Assembly (NCBI GenBank): GCA_017302355.1
Contig: JAFLDQ010000135.1
Location: 1-9,734 of the forward strand
Direction of reading: 5' to 3'
DNA from: Dechloromonas sp.
GTDB lineage: Bacteria > Pseudomonadota > Gammaproteobacteria > Burkholderiales > Rhodocyclaceae
DNA length: 9,734 bases
Position numbers and translations under genes: made by a program. How positions within the stretch are numbered: the first letter of the stretch is position 1; each line of letters starts with the position of its first letter. This document shows, one piece after another, positions 1 through 6,207 of the stretch. Under the pieces are notes generated by a model. That model had not been told where the DNA came from. It saw nothing but the letters and a program-made list of their open reading frames with translations, and searched no databases.

Positions 1-201
1 CGGGCTTCGCGATCGCGCCCACTGGATCGATCGGTATCCTGGTGATTGAGTCCGGAGCCATCGCCGCGGGATATCCGCACACAAGCGGGGTTGCGCTTCC
101 GCCCTTGCGGCCGGGAAAGAGCGCCTGCGCCCTTCGGGCAGGGCGGCGGGCCTCGATGGCTGAAGGCGGTGGACAGCCCCGAATTCATCATTTGATCCGC
201 T
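1..201. other. Left-edge region without a supported gene
   Basis: No convincing coding sequence was found here. One forward frame is open from base 3 to 293, but its translation is arginine/alanine/proline-rich, has no recognisable motif, and its ATG lacks a ribosome binding site. A second forward frame ends in a stop at 46-48, so the last codons of an upstream gene could be present, which cannot be decided from so little sequence. A short GC-rich hairpin lies at 124-142 (GCCC-TTC-GGGC core, with a further CCT/AGG pairing across a 2-nt bulge). It could be a terminator remnant of an upstream gene, but no T-run follows it. Confidence 0.4.
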
Positions 202-219
202 CCGTGAATTCAATCACGG
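202..219. promoter_or_regulatory. CRP/FNR-superfamily-like palindrome upstream of the YfbU operon
   Basis: CCGTGA-N6-TCACGG is a perfect 6-bp inverted repeat with a 6-base spacer. The inner part, GTGA-N6-TCAC, has exactly the half-sites and spacing of the CRP/Vfr consensus (TGTGA-N6-TCACA). It differs from the FNR/ANR motif, which has TTGA/TCAA half-sites. The centre is at 210.5. A weak -10 element (GATCAT, 240-245) would place the transcription start near 252, so the site would be centred near -41.5, the class II activator geometry. The site itself is seen; its recognition by a CRP-type regulator and the promoter position are inferred. Confidence 0.45.
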
Positions 220-277
220 CCACATTTTTCGCGCTCGTCGATCATGGCTGCACACAAACACGAATGGAGAAAACGCC

Positions 278-472
278 ATGTCTCCCAGCCTGAACCTGCA
301 CCTGTCGATGCTCCAGTATCCGAACTCCGCGGTCGCGAACGGGCTTCATTCCCGTGACGAAGGCCTCGGCAGCTTTGACCTGCGCGATACACTGACCGCG
401 ATGGCGGTGTGCGAACTCTCTTTCGCGGAATTCCGCGCCGCCCTCGAGAAGTGCGGCAAGCGCCTCGGCTGA
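278..472 (+). CDS. Small hypothetical protein, first gene of the YfbU operon
   Basis: A 64-residue protein that I do not recognise. GGAG at 266-269 lies 8 bases before the ATG, a good ribosome binding site that fixes the start. The N-terminal half is polar with no clear fold signature. The C-terminal half, from about residue 33 (SFDLRDTLTAMAVCELSFAE), looks like one or two amphipathic helices and ends in a basic KCGKRLG tail. There is no signal peptide or membrane segment. Its stop is 13 bases before the next ATG, and the third gene follows 12 bases after that, so the three are very probably one transcript. A CRP-like palindrome lies 58 bases upstream of the start. The antisense frame is also open, but it lacks comparable start signals. 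Confidence 0.6.
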   Translation: MSPSLNLHLSMLQYPNSAVANGLHSRDEGLGSFDLRDTLTAMAVCELSFAEFRAALEKCGKRLG

Positions 473-485
473 TCGGAAAGGAACG

Positions 486-743
486 ATGACCATGACAATC
501 CAGGCAACGGTTTCGCTGGCCGGCGATGCCTTCTTCGCCACGTTGGGGGATGGCCGGCGGATCACGCAATGCGATCTGCGCCGGATGGCCCTTGCGCTTC
601 ATCATGTGGGCGTCGCCTCCGGCGACGTCCGGTTCGAATGGCGGGCCGGGCTGCGCATGATGACCGCCGGCCAGCAGGTCAGTCTGACCGCGGAGGTGGC
701 ACGCCTCGAGCGTGAACGAAGCGAACTGACCATCGCGGCGTAG
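486..743 (+). CDS. Small hypothetical protein, second gene of the YfbU operon
   Basis: An 85-residue protein that I do not recognise. The ATG at 486 is only 3 bases after AAGGA (478-482), while an in-frame ATG at 492 is 9 bases after it. The 83-residue form starting at 492 (MTIQATVSLAG...) is therefore the likelier product. The first half reads like a small beta/alpha domain with a DGRRIT turn and a LRRMALALHH helix. The C-terminal stretch, from about residue 62 (QQVSLTAEVARLERERSE), is strongly helical and could form a short coiled coil. No signal peptide or membrane segment is present. The position between an unknown small gene and a YfbU-family gene, with 12-13 base gaps, implies co-expression. 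Function is unknown. Confidence 0.6.
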   Translation: MTMTIQATVSLAGDAFFATLGDGRRITQCDLRRMALALHHVGVASGDVRFEWRAGLRMMTAGQQVSLTAEVARLERERSELTIAA

Positions 744-755
744 AGAGGATCGACG

Positions 756-1313
756 ATGCGGATGACCAACTCCGAAAAGCTGATCCTGGTCATGCTCAGC
801 GAGGTCTATGAGAGACTGGGCATCAATGGGGAATCCGGGGTGGACCCGAAGTTCATCCAGGCGGCGATCTACAGCGGGCACACGTGGGGCATCGAATGGA
901 AGTACTCCTGGATTTTTGATAATCCGGACACCCAGCCTCCCGAGCTCAACGATGTCATCAACATCCTGGACATGTGGAACACGGTCGAGGAGGCGTACGA
1001 GGCTCTCGACGACGACCAGAAGGCCGAACTGAGGCAACTGGTTTCTTCATTCCGGGATGACCTCAACTTTTCCGGCTTCGACGACAAGGAAGAAGGCGAA
1101 TTCCGCAGCATCGCCATCTTCCTGACCGAATATCTGGATCGCTTCCCCAGATTCAAGGGCCGGATCTGCGACAGCGACATCCCCACCGTTGCCGCGTATC
1201 GTCGCATGTGCGAAGTGTTCGAGACGGTCCAGCCGGCGTTGGCCGACCGGCGACTGGCCGTCGGCGAGCTTGCCCGGGTCCTGAATGCGGGAAGGCAACA
1301 TTTAGAAGTTTGA
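756..1313 (+). CDS. YfbU family protein
   Basis: A 185-residue acidic soluble protein that resembles the E. coli YfbU family by memory of its pattern. It starts with MRMTNSEKLIL (E. coli has MEMTNAQRLIL). Around residues 65-82 a helix with the VxxILDMWxxVEEAYEAL pattern matches IIDIMEMYHALHVSW. Near residues 107-130 an FxGFDxxxEGEFRSIAIFL segment matches the FLGFDAATEARYLGYVRFM block. The C-terminus has a YRRMCEVFE...LAVGELARVLNA pattern like YQRMLNVWH...LSANEINQIINA. The biochemical role of YfbU is not established, so no function is assigned. AGAGGA at 744-749 lies 6 bases before the ATG. It is the last gene of the three-gene operon, and a gap of about 330 bases follows. Family assignment is fairly confident; orthology to E. 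coli yfbU is not. Confidence 0.82.
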   Translation: MRMTNSEKLILVMLSEVYERLGINGESGVDPKFIQAAIYSGHTWGIEWKYSWIFDNPDTQPPELNDVINILDMWNTVEEAYEALDDDQKAELRQLVSSFRDDLNFSGFDDKEEGEFRSIAIFLTEYLDRFPRFKGRICDSDIPTVAAYRRMCEVFETVQPALADRRLAVGELARVLNAGRQHLEV

Positions 1314-1642
1314 CCGGATGCAGACCGCTACTACGTTCACCGACCACTTTGCCCGGACCGTCGGGAAGCAGGCCGGGTAAAGGATTGCGCCGCTGCCAGG
1401 CGGTCTGTCCCGGCAAATCTCCCGCCGGGCGCCGCAACGCGGGGCCGTGCGCACGATTGGAGACGGCTTGCGCGTATCGGCGGGATCGCCAGCCAGACGC
1501 GGGCAGTGCTTGACGGGATCGAAGGCCGTCACCGGCGGCCGGAGCGAAAGGCGCGTGCGCGACCGCGCCGGCCGGCGCGACTGACGAAGATCAAGGCGGG
1601 GCGGGAGCCGATTGCGGACAATGGCGGGGAATGGAGATTGCC
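1314..1642. other. Gene-free gap of about 330 bases between the YfbU operon and the FmdE-like gene
   Basis: No supported gene. A 20-codon ATG frame (1318-1380) starts just after the YfbU stop but has no ribosome binding site. Longer open frames on both strands (for example minus 1302-1532) have arginine/proline-rich, motif-free translations typical of chance frames in GC-rich DNA. Structure seen: an inverted repeat CCCGGC (1409-1414)/GCCGGG (1424-1429) with a 9-base loop, possibly a weak terminator for the YfbU operon but without a T-run, and a 16-bp perfect palindrome at 1564-1579. No convincing -35/-10 pair was found for the downstream gene. Confidence 0.5.
1564..1579. repeat. 16-bp perfect palindrome CGCGCCGGCCGGCGCG
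   Basis: The sequence equals its own reverse complement over 16 bases and sits 64 bases upstream of the ATG of the FmdE-like gene. It could be a dimeric operator, but an all-GC palindrome is easier to obtain by chance in DNA of this composition. No T-run or flanking promoter supports a specific role. Confidence 0.3.
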
Positions 1643-2263
1643 ATGGCCTTTCCCGAATTCTTTGCGCGCGTGCCCGCGATCACCCTGCGCGACCCGCTGG
1701 CCGAACTGCTCGGCGCCGCCGAAGGCGGATTGATCGAGTATCGCTTCGCCGATGCCGTCAAGCTGGCCGGCCATTCGTGCCCGACCGTCGCCGGCGCCTG
1801 GTTGATGACGGTGCGGGCATTGCGCGCGCTTTATGGCGGCGGGATTCCCGAGCGCGGGAACATTGCCGTGGCGCTGCGCGACACCCTGGATGGCGGCGTT
1901 GCCGGCGTCGTCGGCAGCGTCGCCGGGCTGCTCACCGGCGCGGCCGGGGCCGGCGGATTCAAGGGGCTGGGCGGGCGGCACAGCCGGCGCAACCTGCTGC
2001 GGTTCGGCGTCGCCGGTAGCGGCGGCATGGCCTTCGCCCGTCTCGATACGAATGCCGCGGTCGACTGCACTTTGCGGCTCGAAATGGTCCCCGCCGACCC
2101 GCGCCTCGGCAGCCTGCTTGGCGTCATTCTCGACGGCACGGCGGACCCCGGGGAGATCCGGCGATTCGGCGATCTCTGGCAGGCGCGCGTCGCCCGCATC
2201 CTGGTCGACCACGGCGAGGATCGCCAGCTTGTCGAGGTGCGACCGTGCGGGAACTGGCATTGA
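1643..2263 (+). CDS. FmdE-like domain protein
   Basis: A 206-residue protein with the signature of the FmdE/FwdE family, first described as subunit E of formylmethanofuran dehydrogenase. The GHSCP motif (residues 43-47, with His44 and Cys46 as likely metal ligands) sits at the start of a helix, followed by TVAGAWLMTVRAL, ALYGG and PERGNIAV. Many bacterial members are stand-alone proteins outside methanogenesis, and their role is unknown. A glycine-rich stretch covers residues 84-111. The C-terminal zinc-ribbon with paired CxxC motifs found in some members is absent; only Cys142 and Cys202 remain. The start at 1643 is chosen because GGAG (1633-1636) is 6 bases upstream; the in-frame ATG at 1631 lies directly against its only GGGGA. 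A 70-base gap separates it from fadD, which appears to have its own promoter. Confidence 0.72.
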   Translation: MAFPEFFARVPAITLRDPLAELLGAAEGGLIEYRFADAVKLAGHSCPTVAGAWLMTVRALRALYGGGIPERGNIAVALRDTLDGGVAGVVGSVAGLLTGAAGAGGFKGLGGRHSRRNLLRFGVAGSGGMAFARLDTNAAVDCTLRLEMVPADPRLGSLLGVILDGTADPGEIRRFGDLWQARVARILVDHGEDRQLVEVRPCGNWH

Positions 2264-2290
2264 TCGGCGCCGCCGGGAATGGTCTATAGT
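2260..2290 (+). promoter_or_regulatory. Candidate sigma70-type promoter for fadD
   Basis: TTGATC (2260-2265) and TATAGT (2285-2290, five of six consensus bases) are separated by 19 bases. The -35 element overlaps the stop codon of the preceding gene. The expected start near 2297 would give a leader of about 37 bases containing the GAGGGA ribosome binding site (2321-2326). The spacer is longer than the optimum of 17, so this is a moderate candidate. Confidence 0.4.
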
Positions 2291-2333
2291 GAGACCGTCC
2301 GGCATGCCCGCGGTTGACGAGAGGGATGGCGCA

Positions 2334-4004
2334 ATGAACAGGATCTGGCTCACGAATTATCCTCAGGGCACGCCGGCCGAGATCGATCCCGACCGCTACG
2401 CGTCGATCCTCGACCTGCTCGGCAAGACCTTTGCCGGGTTTGGCGACAAGCCGGCCTTTCACAACCTCGGCTGCTCGATGAGCTACGCCGAACTGGACCG
2501 CAAGTCGCGCGCCTTTGCCGCCTTCCTGCAGGGACTGCCGGGGATGGTAAAGGGCGAGCGCGTGGCGATCATGTCGCCCAACCTGTTGCAGTACCCGGTG
2601 GCGCTCGTCGGCATCCTGCGCGCCGGGTTGACCGTGGTCAACGTCAATCCGCTGTACACGCCGCGCGAACTCGAACACCAGCTGAAGGACTCCGGCGCCC
2701 GGGTCATCGTCATCGTCGAGAACTTCGCGCAGACCCTGCAACAGGTGCTGGGCAGGACGCCGGTCGAGCATGTCATCACCACGCAGATCGGCGACATGCT
2801 GCCGGTCCCCAGGCGCTGGCTGGTGAACTTCGTCATCAAGCACGTCCGGAAGATGGTGCCGGACTGGCGCATCGACGGCGCCATACCGCTGCTCACCGCC
2901 CTCGAGCGCGGCAGCGCGGCGCGCTTCAGTCCGGTGGATACGGCGGCCGGGGACATCGCCTTCCTGCAGTATACCGGCGGCACGACCGGCGTCGCCAAGG
3001 GTGCAATGCTCACCCACCGGAACATTCTGGCCAACATGCAACAGACGAGTGCGTGGATCGCGGGCAACCTGTCGGAAGGCAGCGAGATCTTCGTCGCCCC
3101 GTTGCCGATGTACCACATCCTCTGTCTCATCGCGACGCTGATGTTCATGAAACTGGGCGGCCTGACGGTGCTGATCACCAATCCGCGCGACCTGCCCGCC
3201 TTCGTCAAGGAACTGGGGAGCTGGAAGTTCACCGGGCTGCTCGGCGTCAACACGCTGTTCAATGGCCTGTTGAACACGCCGGGCTTCGACCGGCTCGATT
3301 TTTCCTCGGTGAAGTTTGTGGGCGGCGGGGGCGCCGCGATCCAGAAGCCCGTGGCCGAACGCTGGCAGAAGGTGACGGGAATCTGCCTTACCGAAGGCTA
3401 CGGCCTCACCGAAACCTCGCCGATTGTCTGCTTCATGCCGTTGGGCGCGGCGTGGGACGGGACCGTCGGTTTTCCGATTCCGTCGACCGAGGTGTCGATC
3501 CGCGACGGGGAATTCAACGAACTGCCGGTGTGGACCGGCGAAGGCGACATCGGGAAACACACCGGCGAGATCTGCATTCGCGGACCGCAGGTGATGAAAG
3601 GCTACTGGAACAATCCCGCCGAGACCGCCGGCGTGCTCCATGACGGCTGGCTCAAGACGGGCGACGTCGGGCATCTCGACGACCAGGGCCGGGTAACGAT
3701 CACCGACCGCAAGAAGGACATGATTCTCGTATCCGGTTTCAATGTGTACCCCAACGAGATCGAAAGCGTCGTCGCTGCGCACCCGGGCGTCCTCGAATGT
3801 GCCGCGGTAGCCGTGCCCGACGAAAAGACGGGCGAGGCGGTGAAGGTGGTGATCGTCCGCAAGGATCCCGGCCTGACCAGGGAATCGGTCATCGAGCACT
3901 GCCGGAAGCTGCTGACCAGCTACAAGGTTCCGCGCCACGTCGAGTTCCGCGATGCCCTGCCCAAGACGCCGATCGGCAAGATCCTGCGCCGCGAACTGCG
4001 CTAG
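2334..4004 (+). CDS. fadD: Long-chain fatty acid--CoA ligase (AMP-forming), FadD type
   Basis: A 556-residue ANL-superfamily enzyme, close to the 561 residues of E. coli FadD. It activates free fatty acids with ATP and CoA to acyl-CoA for beta-oxidation or lipid use, and acts at the inner face of the cytoplasmic membrane. Motifs in order: phosphate-binding loop YTGGTTGVAKG (213-223), GYGLTETSP (355-363), TGD with the ribose-binding Asp444, the hinge and FadD signature starting at DRKKD (458-462) and running into ILVSGFNVYPNEIE, and the catalytic lysine Lys549 in PIGKILRREL. The central VxHVITTQIGDML...VNFVIKHVRKMVPDW segment is typical of FadD rather than short-chain ligases. The start at 2334 is 7 bases after GAGGGA; an in-frame ATG at 2304 has no ribosome binding site. 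All catalytic motifs are intact. Confidence 0.93.
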   Translation: MNRIWLTNYPQGTPAEIDPDRYASILDLLGKTFAGFGDKPAFHNLGCSMSYAELDRKSRAFAAFLQGLPGMVKGERVAIMSPNLLQYPVALVGILRAGLTVVNVNPLYTPRELEHQLKDSGARVIVIVENFAQTLQQVLGRTPVEHVITTQIGDMLPVPRRWLVNFVIKHVRKMVPDWRIDGAIPLLTALERGSAARFSPVDTAAGDIAFLQYTGGTTGVAKGAMLTHRNILANMQQTSAWIAGNLSEGSEIFVAPLPMYHILCLIATLMFMKLGGLTVLITNPRDLPAFVKELGSWKFTGLLGVNTLFNGLLNTPGFDRLDFSSVKFVGGGGAAIQKPVAERWQKVTGICLTEGYGLTETSPIVCFMPLGAAWDGTVGFPIPSTEVSIRDGEFNELPVWTGEGDIGKHTGEICIRGPQVMKGYWNNPAETAGVLHDGWLKTGDVGHLDDQGRVTITDRKKDMILVSGFNVYPNEIESVVAAHPGVLECAAVAVPDEKTGEAVKVVIVRKDPGLTRESVIEHCRKLLTSYKVPRHVEFRDALPKTPIGKILRRELR

Positions 4005-4048
4005 CCGAGCCGGCGCGACACCGCTCTTGATGACCTGCGGAGGAGAGA

Positions 4049-4117
4049 ATGCTCGAGTCGCCTGCCGGCGGCGCGCATGCCGGCAATCGTTCATCAGCCC
4101 TGGCGGACGGCGCTTGA
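4049..4117 (+). CDS. Possible 22-residue leader or small peptide
   Basis: GGAGGA (4039-4044) is a perfect Shine-Dalgarno sequence ending 4 bases before an ATG that opens a 22-codon frame (MLESPAGGAHAGNRSSALAD, then GA and a TGA stop). The frame is the same as that of the 53-residue gene starting at 4157, 39 bases after this stop, which suggests a translated leader or the degenerate 5' part of that gene. The peptide has no recognisable feature and, apart from the ribosome binding site, nothing shows that it is made. Confidence 0.28.
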   Translation: MLESPAGGAHAGNRSSALADGA

Positions 4118-4156
4118 CGTATCGGTCATGCCGGGGAGTCATCCGGGAGAAATGAA

Positions 4157-4318
4157 ATGCTGCTCTGCCCCATCGCCCTCGTCGCCACCTGCAACAAGTG
4201 CCCGGCGGTCAAGGTCTGCCCGCTCAAGACGGTCGTCGGTGACTATGCGCCGCCACCCGAACCACCGGCGAAGCCTGCCCCCCGGAGAAGGACGCCCGCC
4301 GCCAAGAAGCCCGGGTAG
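4157..4318 (+). CDS. 53-residue cysteine-motif protein
   Basis: A small protein starting MLLCPIALVATCNKCPAVKV and continuing CPLKTVVGDY before a proline/alanine/lysine-rich tail. Four cysteines, all in the first 21 residues (Cys4, Cys12, Cys15, Cys21), are spaced C-x7-C-x2-C-x5-C, with Cys4, Cys15 and Cys21 each followed by proline. This spacing could bind zinc or an iron-sulfur cluster, and the CP pairs recall ferredoxin-type motifs, though it matches no family I can name. The tail (residues 31-53) is basic and probably disordered. GGGAG (4145-4149) lies 7 bases before the ATG, an excellent ribosome binding site. It lies 150 bases after fadD. A vague memory of similar short proteins in related bacteria is not evidence, so the function is left open. 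Confidence 0.62.
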   Translation: MLLCPIALVATCNKCPAVKVCPLKTVVGDYAPPPEPPAKPAPRRRTPAAKKPG

Positions 4319-4381
4319 CGGCTGCGCCCTGCCGCGGGTGTCAAGGCGGCGAGCGCATGGAGCGGAAGCTGTCCGTATCGA

Positions 4382-4418
4382 CGGCTCGTCCTCGCGTCAC
4401 GATTGATCTGGAAATCGA
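4382..4418 (+). repeat. Intergenic repeat, copy A
   Basis: A 37-base segment between the 53-residue gene and the exonuclease gene that matches 6271-6307 at 34 of 37 positions in the same orientation. It begins CGGCTCGTC and contains ATTGATCTGGAAAT. Part of it also matches 6212-6231 in inverted orientation (18 of 20 bases). No inverted partner arm is visible next to this copy. It is non-coding in all sensible frames. Confidence 0.6.
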
Positions 4419-4452
4419 TTAGCCTTGCGTCTTCGAGGGACCGGCCGGACAA

Positions 4453-5001
4453 ATGCAGATCTTCGTCGACACCGAATTCACGACGCTGGCGCGCGAAGCG
4501 AGCCTGATTTCGTTCGGCGCGGTAAGCGAGGACGGCCGCGAGTTCTATTGCGAACTGACGCCCGTACCGCAGGATGAATGCTCGTCCTTCGTCCGGGAGA
4601 ACGTCTTGCCCCTGCTCGAAGGCGGTGCGGCGGGCTGCCCGCGTGCACGATTCGGTGAACGGCTCGCTGCCTGGCTGGGGCAGTTCGACGCCCCGATGCT
4701 GCTCTGCGACAGCGACTGGGACATCTACGTCGTGCGCCATGCCGTGAACGGCGGGCGCAATCGCCTGCCGGGGCTGCTCGCGCTCCCGGGTCCGGCCGGC
4801 CCGCTGAACGTCATGCTGCTGCCGCTCGCACCTCTTTCCGCCGAGGCGATGGCGGTCTTCGAGCGCAGGGTCACGCAACACTTCGCCGGGGACAATCGGC
4901 AACATCATGCGCTGGTCGATGCCAGGGCCTTGCGCGAGGGCCTGCTGGCAGTCATTTCCACCTGCGACAGGGGACAGGCGGGGCCGCGCGGCTGCGCGTG
5001 A
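4453..5001 (+). CDS. DEDDh-type 3'-5' exoribonuclease (Rv2179c-like)
   Basis: A 182-residue protein of the RNase T/exonuclease superfamily, probably the Rv2179c-like 3'-5' exoribonuclease group. The N-terminal MQIFVDTEFT supplies the first acidic pair, Asp6 and Glu8. Asp86 or Asp88 in LLCDSDWD is the likely third acidic residue. HHALVDA provides the HxAxxD signature, with His151 and Asp156 completing a DEDDh site that binds two metal ions. About 180 residues is a normal length for a stand-alone single-domain member. The last 15 or so residues are unstructured. GAGGGA (4435-4440) is 12 bases before the ATG, longer than usual, so expression may be modest. The natural substrate cannot be told; a role in RNA trimming is inferred. 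aroG follows after 95 bases, apparently with its own promoter. Confidence 0.75.
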   Translation: MQIFVDTEFTTLAREASLISFGAVSEDGREFYCELTPVPQDECSSFVRENVLPLLEGGAAGCPRARFGERLAAWLGQFDAPMLLCDSDWDIYVVRHAVNGGRNRLPGLLALPGPAGPLNVMLLPLAPLSAEAMAVFERRVTQHFAGDNRQHHALVDARALREGLLAVISTCDRGQAGPRGCA

Positions 5002-5059
5002 CTCGCGGCCGCCCTGTTCATCGATTGAGACGGGCCGGGAATCTGCCGGCCGCATCGGT

Positions 5060-5065
5060 TAAAAT
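5060..5065 (+). promoter_or_regulatory. Weak candidate -10 element for aroG
   Basis: TAAAAT matches five of six bases of the -10 consensus and stands out as AT-rich within a GC-rich 95-base gap. Transcription would start about 25 bases before the ATG. No good -35 lies at the right spacing (TTGAGA at 5025-5030 is 29 bases away), so an activator or another sigma factor would be needed. Low certainty. Confidence 0.28.
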
Positions 5066-5096
5066 CGCAGGTTTTCAGCATTTTGCAACGGGACTG

Positions 5097-6179
5097 ATGA
5101 TGACGCCGCAAAGCAAGCCCAACACGGACGACCTGCGGATCAGGGAAATCAAGGAACTGGTGCCGCCGGCGCACGTCTTCCGCGAATATCCGGTATCGAA
5201 TCGCGCGGCGCACACGACCTATGGCGCCCGCCAGGCCATCCACCGCATCCTGCACGGCGCCGACGACCGCCTGCTGGTGGTCATCGGCCCCTGTTCGATC
5301 CACGACTACGACGCCGCGCTGGAATATGCCAGGCGCCTGGCGAAGGAAGCGGACCGGCATGCCGAGGATCTCGTCATCCTGATGCGCGTCTATTTCGAGA
5401 AGCCGCGCACCACGGTCGGCTGGAAGGGGTTGATCAACGACCCGCGGCTCGACAACACCTTCCGCATCAACGAAGGTATCCGCCTGGCCCGGCGCATCCT
5501 GCTCGAAATCAACGAGCTCGACCTGCCCTGCGCCACCGAATTCCTCGACACCATCACGCCGCAATACACCGCCGACCTCATCGCCTGGGGCGCCATCGGC
5601 GCGCGCACGACCGAATCGCAGGTGCACCGTGAGCTCGCCTCCGGCCTCTCCTGCCCGGTCGGTTTCAAGAACGGCACCGACGGCAACATGCGTATCGCGG
5701 TCGACGCCATCCGGGCGGCCAATTCGCCGCACCACTTCCTGTCGGTGACCAAGTCGGGCCACACCGCCATCGTGTCGACCATGGGCAACGAGGATTGCCA
5801 CGTCATCCTGCGCGGCGGCCGCGAACCCAATTTCGACGCCGCCAGCGTCGATGCCGCCTGCCAGGAAATCGCCAGGGCCGGCCTCGCCGCCCGGCTGATG
5901 GTCGATTTCTCGCACGGTAACAGTCGCAAGCAGTTCAAGCGGCAACTGGAAGTCTGTGACAGCGTCGCCGCCCAACTGGCCGTCGGCGAAGAGCGCATCG
6001 TCGGCGTCATGGTCGAATCGCATCTCGTCGAAGGCCGCCAGGATCTCCAGCCCGAGAAGGCGCTGACCTACGGCCAGAGCGTCACCGACGCCTGTCTCGG
6101 CTGGGATGACAGCCTGACGGTGCTCGACAGACTCGCCGCCGGCGTCCGCGCGCGGCGGGTGGCGGGCGCGGCGGCGTAG
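5097..6179 (+). CDS. aroG: 3-deoxy-7-phosphoheptulonate synthase (DAHP synthase), class I, Phe-type
   Basis: A 360-residue cytosolic enzyme that condenses phosphoenolpyruvate and erythrose 4-phosphate to DAHP, the first step of the shikimate pathway. Long stretches match E. coli AroG from memory, with numbering shifted by +5. Metal ligands Cys66 (in GPCSIHD), His273 (DFSHGN), Glu307 (VESHLVEG) and Asp331 (VTDACLGW) correspond to E. coli Cys61, His268, Glu302 and Asp326. The phenylalanine-inhibition pocket is also kept: Asp11-Asp12 (N-terminal DDLR), Pro155-Gln156, Ser185, Phe214 and Ser216 correspond to Asp6-Asp7, Pro150-Gln151, Ser180, Phe209 and Ser211, so feedback by phenylalanine is likely. 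Tandem ATGs at 5097 and 5100 are possible starts, preceded by only a weak GGGA. The open frame extends up to 4998, but that part is unlike the family. Confidence 0.95.
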   Translation: MMTPQSKPNTDDLRIREIKELVPPAHVFREYPVSNRAAHTTYGARQAIHRILHGADDRLLVVIGPCSIHDYDAALEYARRLAKEADRHAEDLVILMRVYFEKPRTTVGWKGLINDPRLDNTFRINEGIRLARRILLEINELDLPCATEFLDTITPQYTADLIAWGAIGARTTESQVHRELASGLSCPVGFKNGTDGNMRIAVDAIRAANSPHHFLSVTKSGHTAIVSTMGNEDCHVILRGGREPNFDAASVDAACQEIARAGLAARLMVDFSHGNSRKQFKRQLEVCDSVAAQLAVGEERIVGVMVESHLVEGRQDLQPEKALTYGQSVTDACLGWDDSLTVLDRLAAGVRARRVAGAAA

Positions 6180-6207
6180 GGAATCGCCGGACAGGCTTCC
6201 CCGGTAG

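Noticed and set aside
9..16. GCGATCGC octamer, the cyanobacterial HIP1 repeat
   Set aside because: A single occurrence in GC-rich DNA with no other cyanobacterial trait is chance.
1302..1532. A 76-residue minus-strand frame in the gap after the YfbU gene
   Set aside because: No ribosome binding site or recognisable pattern, it overlaps the 3' end of the YfbU gene, and its composition is typical of chance frames.
1833..2333. A 5' extension of the fadD frame reaching back into the FmdE-like gene
   Set aside because: It overlaps the FmdE-like coding region, has no ribosome binding site and no family similarity. FadD length and the GAGGGA signal fit the start at 2334.
2124..4142. A 672-residue minus-strand open frame opposite fadD
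   Set aside because: Antisense shadow of a GC-rich gene; its translation is rich in Arg/His/Asp/Ala and lacks motifs, while the plus strand encodes all the acyl-CoA ligase motifs.
4998..5096. An upstream extension of aroG to 4998
   Set aside because: The extra 33 residues resemble no AroG N-terminus, overlap the exonuclease stop and lack a ribosome binding site. Residue numbering from 5097 matches E. coli AroG with a constant +5 offset.
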